Source: Mucilaginibacter sp. SG564 (lineage in GTDB: Bacteria > Bacteroidota > Bacteroidia > Sphingobacteriales > Sphingobacteriaceae). From it: a stretch of DNA of 64,000 nucleotides. The stretch spans positions 124,001 through 188,000 of the forward strand of contig NZ_JABGNA010000005.1 in the NCBI RefSeq assembly GCF_013149275.1, read 5' to 3'. The notes under the pieces were generated by a model. That model worked only from the letters and a program-made list of their open reading frames with translations. It was not told where the DNA came from and ran no database searches. Of the stretch, positions 8,856-15,320 are shown piece by piece (within the stretch, counting starts at the first letter, position 1; each line of letters begins with the position of its first letter). A program made the translations under genes and the position numbers.

Positions 8856-9221
8856 TTAGTAGTTTAAGTGGATACATTGTTCTTTGGTAGCAGCTAAGAG
8901 GCGTTCGATATAGGCGGTAAACTCACCTCGTTTGATAATCCCGCCGAATGTGACGCTTTCAAAAGCATAATCATCCTTAATGGTTAGCCATTCATCACCG
9001 CCATCTATCTGATTGACAAAACAGAGGTTTTTAAAATGATAGCCTTGCCCGACAGACCAGTTCCCGTATTGAAAAATCAGTTCCAGTTGCTGTAATGTGT
9101 TTACCCTGACCAACATATGTTTACTGAATGGCGGGTCATTGGCTTCGGCCATCCACGGGTTACCTAATCCGATGGCCTCCCATATTTCTATTAAATCTTT
9201 GGCATCAAAATCATTTTCCAT
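8856..9221 (-). CDS. PRTRC-associated hypothetical protein, 121 residues
   Basis: An acidic soluble protein rich in aromatic residues (LIFQYGNWSVGQGYHFKNL in the middle, YAFESVTFGGIIKRGEFTAYI later). I do not recognise a named family. It lies between the SSB gene and the 81-residue gene with only three bases before the latter, so it is co-transcribed with the PRTRC genes. No catalytic motif is visible. Confidence 0.68.
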   Translation of the reverse strand: MENDFDAKDLIEIWEAIGLGNPWMAEANDPPFSKHMLVRVNTLQQLELIFQYGNWSVGQGYHFKNLCFVNQIDGGDEWLTIKDDYAFESVTFGGIIKRGEFTAYIERLLAATKEQCIHLNY

Positions 9222-9304
9222 GATGGGCTTATTTGTTGTTCCTTAAATGGTTTTTGAAATTTTTTAAACAGCCCCCCATACGGGGCGCTGTAGGTTGGTT
9301 AGTT

Positions 9305-9691
9305 TTAGAATGGCAAATCATCATCATCGCCACCACCCGCTGCCACGGCTTTTTTGTCTTTAGTGGTTTCAGACTGCTTTGTGCCGTTTGAGCCGAATAG
9401 CTTCACGGTATCGACGGAGCAAACCAAATCGGCCAGTGTTTTTCCCTCACGGGTTTCCCATGTCTGCGCTTCCACCCATCCTGAAATTTCGACGATTGCG
9501 CCTTTGGTCAGGTAAACGGCCAGTCCTGGGTTTACCCAATAAGAGCAGTTCACGAATGCTGTCTTTTCCTTTTTTTCACCCGCTTTGGTTTTGTAGCGTT
9601 GGTTCAGGGCTACGGTAAAATTGGTTACTTGTTTGTCGCCTGAAACTGTCCTTGTTTGAGCGTTTGCGGTAATTCTTCCTGTGAATAACAT
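9305..9691 (-). CDS. ssb: Single-stranded DNA-binding protein
   Basis: The 128-residue protein is a bacterial SSB. It has an OB fold at about 1-105 (GRITANAQTRTVSGDKQVTNFTVA at the start, WVNPGLAVYLTKGAIVEISG in the middle). A short Gly/Asp linker follows, then the acidic tip DDDDLPF that recruits partner proteins in SSBs. It is the first gene of the PRTRC-containing operon. An accessory SSB in this position is typical of plasmid or integrative-element maintenance genes and probably not the main chromosomal copy. Confidence 0.92.
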   Translation of the reverse strand: MLFTGRITANAQTRTVSGDKQVTNFTVALNQRYKTKAGEKKEKTAFVNCSYWVNPGLAVYLTKGAIVEISGWVEAQTWETREGKTLADLVCSVDTVKLFGSNGTKQSETTKDKKAVAAGGGDDDDLPF

Positions 9692-10103
9692 AACTTTTTT
9701 AGTTTTTTAAATGAATAAATCTGTTTTGCTTTCCTTATCTCGCTTTGCTTTTCTTGATTATTTTTTAAAAGAAAAAGGGAAAAAAGAAAGCCATAGGAAG
9801 TGCCGGCTCATAGCCAAAAGGAAACGGAATAAGTCCCGAAGGGTGGGTTGGTGAGGTACGAAGCAAGCCATTATGCCGTAGTCTATTGGCGTACTCCAAA
9901 CAAGGAATACGGCAAGACCTTAGCTGCGCTTTTTACCCGTTTCGGCTAAAAAATTTAAGTATTTAAAACCATACTGTCCAAAGATGGCATTAGCGTTAAT
10001 TAAAATTATAGCTACCGATTACCGGGGGGTAGATCGAACGGGGAATAATTTAAAAGTGAAATCAAGGGAATCAGTTTCAGAAAAGGTAAGTGTTAGGGAA
10101 TGG
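9692..10103. other. Non-coding region upstream of the SSB/PRTRC operon
   Basis: About 410 bases without a convincing gene. The part 9692-9780 is A/T-rich and should contain the operon promoter. The part 9780-9960 is less A/T-rich and has many short repeats of GG/CC-containing words. It may be a boundary or origin/transfer region of the element carrying PRTRC, but I see no iterons, att site or tRNA. A 60-codon frame at 9984 has no supporting features. Confidence 0.4.
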
Positions 10104-10133
10104 AAAATAAAAAGGCTGACGAGATTGTCAGCC
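10104..10133 (-). terminator. Intrinsic terminator after the aldo/keto reductase gene
   Basis: On the minus strand GGCTGAC (complement of 10127-10133), a six-base loop and GTCAGCC (complement of 10114-10120) are followed by a T-rich run (complement of 10104-10113). It lies about 60 bases past the stop at 10191. Confidence 0.75.
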
Positions 10134-10190
10134 CTATTTGAAAGTAATTTTAGCAGATACAATTAACCGATTTGCTATTTGGCGTGCTAA

Positions 10191-11042
10191 CTACATTTTT
10201 TTAGCGTAGCCATAGAGCATTTTCACCTTTTCAGGGTCCCGGTGATCCCCCCAAATGCTTGTTTTAGTATCAAGCTCCGCAATAAGGTTCAGGTCATCCT
10301 CAGTTAATTCAAAATCAAATACGTCGTAATTCTCTGCGAGCCTATCCTTGCGGGTGGATTTTGGAATAACCACGATGTCGCGCTGAATCAGCCACCGAAG
10401 AATGACCTGGGCGACGCTTTTTTGATATTTGTTGCCAATTTTCATTAGGACACCGTTTGTGAAAATGCCATGTTTGCCTTCAGCTAATGGGCCCCAGGAT
10501 TCCAACTGAACGCCGTTTTCCTTTAAAAATTTGAGTGTTTCGATTTGCTGATGGAACGGATGGGTTTCCACTTGATCTACCGCGGGCGGAATTTCAAAAA
10601 ATTCAATAAAATCCATTACCCGGTCTGTGCCAAAATTGCTAACCCCAATTGCCTTTATTTTTCCATCCCGATACAATTCCTGCATCGCTCTCCATGCCCC
10701 GTAAACATCGCCATAAGGCTGATGAATCAAGTATAGATCGAGATATTCCAGTTGCAGTTTTTTCAGCGAGTCAGCAAATGATTGCTTAGTTTTTTCATAG
10801 GTGGCGTTATTCAGGAAAAGCTTAGTAGTAATAAAAAGTTCGTCCCGCGCGATCCCGCTTTTAGCGATTGCCTTTCCGACTGCTTCCTCATTCCGGTAGG
10901 CGGAGGCGGTATCAATAAGGCGGTAGCCAATACTTAGCGCGTCAGCGACTACGCGTTCACATTCATGTGGGTCAGGTATCTGATAAACACCTAAACCTAA
11001 AATTGGCATCTCAAGGCCGTTGTTTAATTTGACAGTTTTCAT
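10191..11042 (-). CDS. Aldo/keto reductase
   Basis: This 283-residue NADPH-dependent aldo/keto reductase belongs to the 2,5-diketo-gluconate reductase/YafB-like branch. The catalytic tetrad is visible as Asp44 (RLIDTASAYRNE), Tyr49, Lys74 (ITTKLF) and His107 (LIHQPYG). The cofactor-binding signature IPKSTRKDRLAEN lies near the C-terminus. It reduces aldehydes or ketones in the cytoplasm; the natural substrate cannot be told. The gene stands alone with a terminator after it. No linked regulator is obvious, although a TetR gene lies 1.5 kb away beyond a sigma gene. Confidence 0.93.
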   Translation of the reverse strand: MKTVKLNNGLEMPILGLGVYQIPDPHECERVVADALSIGYRLIDTASAYRNEEAVGKAIAKSGIARDELFITTKLFLNNATYEKTKQSFADSLKKLQLEYLDLYLIHQPYGDVYGAWRAMQELYRDGKIKAIGVSNFGTDRVMDFIEFFEIPPAVDQVETHPFHQQIETLKFLKENGVQLESWGPLAEGKHGIFTNGVLMKIGNKYQKSVAQVILRWLIQRDIVVIPKSTRKDRLAENYDVFDFELTEDDLNLIAELDTKTSIWGDHRDPEKVKMLYGYAKKM

Positions 11043-11399
11043 TTTTAAGATTTATGCAAATTTAAACAAGGGTGCGGAGTAAGAACTACCCTAACTACTG
11101 AAAAAATTACCATTATTACCGATTTTGATATTAACGATACCCCTTCCGGTTTGCAAGCATTATTTACGTGCGAAGCAGAGCTACATGAACGCTCTTCTTT
11201 AATTACAACAAAGTTGCATTCCTGACATCCAGACTACACTATTTTTTGCTTCTGTGCTTATATTTGTATTGCAAGGATCTAATACTACCTTTCTCCCGCG
11301 AGCATCAGTAACACTGCACATTCTTTTAAGAATCATTCAAGCTTTCAGCGTATTCTAAGGGACGAGATCTTTAGCATTTCACTTAAAATATTTTTATAA
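11043..11399. other. Intergenic region with divergent promoters
   Basis: This 357-base gap lies between the divergent reductase and sigma-factor genes. It is AT-rich just before 11400. I see no clear conserved element and no small gene. Confidence 0.4.
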
Positions 11400-12260
11400 A
11401 TGAGGCAACTTAAAATTAGTGAGTCGATCACCAATCGTGAGACAGCATCGTTGAATCAGTACTTATCAGATATTGCCAAGATTCCGATGGTTTCTCCACA
11501 GGAAGAAGTGACATTGACACAAAAAATCAGGGAAGGCGACCAGGCCGCGTTGGAAAGACTGACGACGGCCAATTTAAGGTTCGTGGTTTCCGTAGCGAAA
11601 CAATATCAAAGTTCAGGCCTAACCCTTGGTGATTTGATCAATGAGGGTAATGTGGGCCTGGTTAAAGCGGCAAAACGCTTTGATGAGACTAAGGGCTTTA
11701 AATTTATATCCTATGCAGTTTGGTGGATTCGCCAATCCATCCTATCGGCTATAAATGAACAATCAAGGATGGTCAGGCTTCCTTTAAATAAGGTTGGCGA
11801 TATCGCCAAAATAGCCAAAGCAGCGTCACAGTTGGAACAGCAGTTTGAACGCCAGCCTACGCCGGAAGAGCTGGCAGAAAGCCTGGAAACTACAGCTGAA
11901 AAGGTAAGTGATGTTTTAGGGCATTCCGCCAGGCATATTTCCTATGATTCGCCATTTTCCAGTGAAGAAGAAAACACCTTGTTAGACGTATTGCCAAGCC
12001 GGGAAGCAGCAACGGATACCGGATTAATGGCCGAATCTCTATCGGTTGAGGTAGCGGAAAGCATGCGTATCCTTGCTGAAAAGGAAAGGGAAATATTAAC
12101 GTTATTCTTTGGACTCGGAAATCAGCAACCTTACAGCCTGGAGGAGATAGGTGATAAATATCATTTAACGCGCGAACGTGTCAGACAGATAAAAGACAAG
12201 GCTCTGGCACGACTTCGTGAAAATTCTCGTGCCTGGGTATTAAAAGGCTATTTTGACTAA
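11400..12260 (+). CDS. RpoD-type sigma-70 factor (probable second copy)
   Basis: The 286-residue length and start MRQLKISESITNRE are those of the primary sigma factor of Bacteroidota. Regions 1.2 and 2 are intact (LTTANLRFVVSVAKQYQSSG, LINEGNVGLVKAAKRFDETK, FKFISYAVWWIRQSI), as are region 3 and the region 4.2 helix-turn-helix (YSLEEIGDKYHLTRERVRQIKDKA). Several usually invariant positions differ from the housekeeping protein as I remember it (SAINEQSRMVRLPLNKVGDI, altered region 4.1). It may therefore be a paralogue used under special conditions rather than the essential RpoD. It is a single gene with its own strong terminator. Confidence 0.85.
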   Translation: MRQLKISESITNRETASLNQYLSDIAKIPMVSPQEEVTLTQKIREGDQAALERLTTANLRFVVSVAKQYQSSGLTLGDLINEGNVGLVKAAKRFDETKGFKFISYAVWWIRQSILSAINEQSRMVRLPLNKVGDIAKIAKAASQLEQQFERQPTPEELAESLETTAEKVSDVLGHSARHISYDSPFSSEEENTLLDVLPSREAATDTGLMAESLSVEVAESMRILAEKEREILTLFFGLGNQQPYSLEEIGDKYHLTRERVRQIKDKALARLRENSRAWVLKGYFD

Positions 12261-12261
12261 T

Positions 12262-12296
12262 AAAAAGCTCCTTGTAAGTGCAAGGAGCTTTTTATT
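12262..12296 (+). terminator. Strong intrinsic terminator of the sigma-70 gene
   Basis: AAAAAGCTCCTTG (12262-12274), a six-base loop and CAAGGAGCTTTTT (12281-12293) form a 13-bp stem ending in a T-run, two bases after the stop codon. Confidence 0.92.
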
Positions 12297-12499
12297 TAAG
12301 CGGAATTAATATTTACCACCCGTTGTAAACGATTTCGTGATCACCGACCATGATCCCTCCTATATTACAACCAGCGTATTTACTTTGGTGAACAGCATTC
12401 CTCGCGACTTTTAAAATATCACATTAGGGATTGACATCGACGTCCTTCGATAGAAGATATAGTAAAAAGCCCGGCCCGCAGGGAATGCCTTGGTATGCT

Positions 12500-13114
12500 T
12501 CATTGAGCCGCAGCCAGGAAGGCCCAGTCAACAATATTGGCAATTGTCTCCAGGATTGCGCCTACACCTGTTTTAGTTTTAAGGTCGATGCCAGCAAAAT
12601 TGAAACCGTTGCTTCGCGTATGCAACACAGTATAATAAATCCCTCCTACCAGAAGTGCAGCCACCGCTCTGAAGTTTATTTTGGAATTTTCGAAATGACC
12701 GTCCGTCCTTTCTAAAATTTTCTGACCCAGGTTCTCACGTACATTGTGGATACTGCGCATCATTGGGACCGATCCGGATAGCTCCATTAAAATCAGGTTT
12801 TGCATCTCATCTTCCTCTAAAAAGAACTTAAACATTTCCTGTAGAATTCTGGTAATCATTATCCTATTATCTGCCTGTTCGAGATTTTCGGAAAGCTTTT
12901 TAAGCTGATCTGCGAACAACATCCAATAATCATTTTCCGAAATATAGGCTTCGGTAAGATTATTTAAGTTACCAAAATATCGATAGATAAGTTTGCGATC
13001 TACTTCGGCTTCGCGTGCAACTTTGCTAATACGAACCGCTTTCATCCCTTTGTCTTTTATAATTACTCCAACAGCTTCAATGAGTTTCCGTTTGGTTAGC
13101 TCTTTATCTTTCAT
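12500..13114 (-). CDS. TetR/AcrR-family transcriptional regulator
   Basis: The 204-residue protein has an N-terminal TetR DNA-binding domain at about 8-55. In it, KRKLIEAVGVIIKDKGMKAV, ISKVAREAEVDRKLIYRYFG (the helix-turn-helix) and NLNNLTEAYI follow the family pattern. The C-terminal helical domain (60-204) would bind a ligand and form the dimer. It lies between the sigma-70 gene and the PEP-mutase-like gene, both possible targets. No operator palindrome was clearly seen. Confidence 0.88.
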   Translation of the reverse strand: MKDKELTKRKLIEAVGVIIKDKGMKAVRISKVAREAEVDRKLIYRYFGNLNNLTEAYISENDYWMLFADQLKKLSENLEQADNRIMITRILQEMFKFFLEEDEMQNLILMELSGSVPMMRSIHNVRENLGQKILERTDGHFENSKINFRAVAALLVGGIYYTVLHTRSNGFNFAGIDLKTKTGVGAILETIANIVDWAFLAAAQ

Positions 13115-13249
13115 GATGATAAGGTGTTACATTATATAATTACGGTAGTCGCTGTGATCGGGGAACAAACAGCTCCTTTTCTCGACCGGAAGTTTTAGGG
13201 AATTCTTTCCGGATTCTAGTGATATGCGATTGTTAGGTAGCTTAACAAA

Positions 13250-13274
13250 GCTGTAAGGCCTTTCGCCTTACAGC
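13250..13274 (-). terminator. Stem-loop after the isocitrate-lyase-family gene
   Basis: GCTGTAAGGC (13250-13259) and GCCTTACAGC (13265-13274) are perfect inverted 10-mers around a five-base loop. On the minus strand they are followed by a T-rich sequence, 22 bases past the stop at 13297. Confidence 0.75.
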
Positions 13275-13296
13275 CCGATGAGAGACACCAGCAGAA

Positions 13297-14085
13297 TTAT
13301 TTTGCGAATGCCTGTTGTAAGCTCCAGTCACCTCCAAGTAAGGGTTTTGAATCGGCAGTTTTGAGGAATTCAGCAGCCGCATCAGCTGTAAATTTCCAGA
13401 CCGATGCGGCCAGGCGGGAGCCATCGCTTAAGCGTTTAACACCTGCATCTGCTAGTCCGGCTGCTTCCGGTAAACCATCCCAAGCCATTACATGAATGGG
13501 CAATTGAACCTGGTCGGCAATCGTTTTAATTACTTCAATATTGTTTAGGCCCGGGATAAAAAGGCCGTCGGCACCAGCATCTTTTGCCGCTTTGCCACGA
13601 CGGATAGTTTCTTCTACTTGTTTGTCCGGGCTAACCAGTGATTGAAGATACACGTCCGTGCGGAAGTTGATATACAGGTCTTTGTCCCCTAACACTTCAC
13701 GAATTTTACGAATTTTTTCCAGTAAAACCTCAAACGATCCGATATTGTCTTCAAGGTTGATCCCTGCTACGCCGAGATCCACTAGTTGGTTTACATTTTG
13801 CGCAACAATTGCTGGATCATCACTAAATCCGCTTTCCACGTCGACTGACAGAGGAAGGTTGATCACGCGCAGGATGTCCTCGGCCAGGCATACGAATTTT
13901 AAGAAAGGCACATTGTTGCCATCCGCATAGCCTAATCCCCAGGATACGGCCGCACTGGAGGTGGCGATAGCCTTTGCACCTGCGGTTTCAATAATTTTTG
14001 CGCTTGCGGCGTCCCAGGCCAATGGCAGCACTAAAGGGGTTTCATTGTTATGTAATTCTCTAAAAATTGATGCTGAACTTTTCAT
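13297..14085 (-). CDS. Isocitrate lyase/phosphoenolpyruvate mutase family protein
   Basis: The 262-residue TIM-barrel protein belongs to the ICL/PEPM superfamily. Visible motifs are LPLAWDAASAKIIETAG, the metal-binding Asp/Glu segment LSVDVESGFSD (about 78-88), GINLEDN and RTDVYL. The family cleaves or forms C-C or C-P bonds in 2-oxo acids (for example 2-methylisocitrate or oxaloacetate). This branch is an unassigned 'isocitrate lyase/phosphoenolpyruvate mutase' type common in soil bacteria. The catalytic Cys loop of true isocitrate lyase (KKCGH) is absent. It is a monocistronic gene with a terminator. Confidence 0.88.
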   Translation of the reverse strand: MKSSASIFRELHNNETPLVLPLAWDAASAKIIETAGAKAIATSSAAVSWGLGYADGNNVPFLKFVCLAEDILRVINLPLSVDVESGFSDDPAIVAQNVNQLVDLGVAGINLEDNIGSFEVLLEKIRKIREVLGDKDLYINFRTDVYLQSLVSPDKQVEETIRRGKAAKDAGADGLFIPGLNNIEVIKTIADQVQLPIHVMAWDGLPEAAGLADAGVKRLSDGSRLAASVWKFTADAAAEFLKTADSKPLLGGDWSLQQAFAK

Positions 14086-14207
14086 GATTTATATAATTAA
14101 TTTGTTAAATTGTTAGTGATCTTAAAAGCATCCCTGCAACACCCTGGCAACTACTGTTGAAGTGTTGCGATGCATAGCTAACATACTTTGGTCTTTAAGT
14201 TTGTATT

Positions 14208-14573
14208 TTAATTGAACAATTGATCTTTTATGATTTCCGATCTTTTACGCAACAGGTTTATGCTACCTGAAGCCTTGTTTGTCTCTAAAAATGGTTGATT
14301 TCGGTTCGCGACAATAATGTCGTCTTGTGACAGAAGTTCGCTATTTGACCTTCTCGAAAGCAACTGGCTGATTTTTTTTTCCTTGTTGTCATTAAAAAAT
14401 TTAACCGTTTTATCCTGTTCGAAAAAATGATTCACCCGTTTACCGCACCTATGATGATTTTCATGTCCGAACAGCGAACAATAACCTTTTCTAAATTGCT
14501 CCAAATCTTGTTGTGCAGACTCAAAACCGGCTTCCACAATATTCACAGGGTTCTCAAAAAGCCTTGCCAACAC
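14208..14573 (-). pseudogene. Truncated ECF-like sigma factor: C-terminal piece only
   Basis: The 121-codon frame begins at a GTG with a TAG four codons further upstream. It matches only the last third of the sigma gene at 41835-42704. Shared pieces include AQQDLEQFRKGYCSLFG, CGKRVNHFFEQD, VKFFNDN, KKISQLL, RNQPFLE and SEIIKDQ.FN at the very end. Sigma region 2 and most of region 4 are missing. The Cys motif is C-x8-H-x-C instead of C-x8-C-x-C. Two copies of the TGTCACA/TGTCTAA promoter element remain 76 and 146 bases upstream, so transcription may persist. It is either a deletion remnant or a free-standing C-terminal domain; I favour remnant. Confidence 0.75.
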
Positions 14574-14648
14574 TTCTTTAGAGCTCTATATAATGCCACG
14601 ATTCATTGAGGCCAACCCGAACCCCTTTAGATCTTACATTTACGTCAA

Positions 14649-14676
14649 TTAGACAACGATTTTAAAAAGTGTGACA
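14649..14676 (-). promoter_or_regulatory. TGTCACA-N14-TGTCTAA promoter-like element, copy a
   Basis: On the minus strand TGTCACA (14670-14676) and TGTCTAA (14649-14655) are exactly 14 bases apart, pointing at the truncated sigma gene 76 bases away. It is one of eleven such elements in the window. Confidence 0.75.
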
Positions 14677-14718
14677 ACCCGAATTTTCTTGCGTTAATTC
14701 GGAATTTCTCACGTTCAT

Positions 14719-14746
14719 TTAGAGAGCGTAACGAAAAACTGTGACA
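14719..14746 (-). promoter_or_regulatory. TGTCACA-N14-TCTCTAA promoter-like element, copy b
   Basis: The same element 70 bases upstream of copy a, with one mismatch in the downstream half (TCTCTAA). It points in the same direction as copy a. Confidence 0.65.
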
Positions 14747-14813
14747 TTTTAAATGGGCGAATACGCAGCGGGCGGATCGTTACAAGTTCAGACCTACCGA
14801 AGGTGCCAGCACA

Positions 14814-14846
14814 AAAAAGCCCTATGCGAATCCCATAGGGCTTTTT
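14814..14846. terminator. Bidirectional-type terminator without an adjacent gene
   Basis: AAAAAGCCCTATG (14814-14826) and CATAGGGCTTTTT (14834-14846) form a 13-bp stem with A and T runs on both sides. No gene ends next to it. It lies in a 750-base gap (14574-15320) that otherwise holds only promoter copies a and b and the next terminator. Confidence 0.8.
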
Positions 14847-15202
14847 CATTTTCAATGATGAACTGATTTACATGAAATAACTGTTTGCCCATTGGGTCCG
14901 TTAGTATTAGACGAGATCTCCTTTCGTTTTCTCGCCTGTTCCCAGATGTTCGCTCGGAGGGCAGGTACAAATATTTATTTCCGATCAGGTGATAGATGAT
15001 AAAATAATAAAGATTTTAAATTCGACTAGTCAAAACTATGCTGCGATTGTTGCTAGGGTACTGCCGCCAAAAGCATAAACATAATCTGATATTTAGCAAC
15101 TAAAAATAAATGATGAAAGATTCAAGCTGTTTCCCGAGTTCTAATAGCTCGTATTGGTCACCGGTCAAAAAGCCAGCTGTTGTTGGGAGTTATAACTAGA
15201 AC
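14847..15202. other. Non-coding stretch between two terminators
   Basis: About 350 bases bounded by terminators on both sides. I see no reading frame with protein-like sequence, no RNA gene and no promoter-like element of the class found elsewhere in the window. Confidence 0.4.
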
Positions 15203-15253
15203 TAATTATTAAAAAAAATACCCTGCTCGTCAGGCAGGGCATTTTAATAATTA
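15203..15253 (-). terminator. Terminator downstream of the M16 peptidase gene
   Basis: CCCTGC (15221-15226) and GCAGGG (15234-15239) form the core. They are flanked by complementary TAATTATT/A-run and T-run/AATAATTA arms, giving a long hairpin with T-rich tails on both strands. It lies 68 bases past the peptidase stop and ends the 15.3-31.2 kb operon. Confidence 0.85.
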
Positions 15254-15320
15254 ACAGCGGTTACTGTAATCAACTACTAACTGATATATATAAAGAACGA
15301 ACATGACATTAATGGATAAT

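Noticed and set aside
9780..9960. Less AT-rich stretch upstream of SSB taken for a tRNA or att site
   Set aside because: No cloverleaf, no direct repeat and no integrase gene were seen.
12431..12715. 94-codon plus frame over the TetR gene
   Set aside because: It lies opposite the clear TetR coding sequence and is not protein-like.
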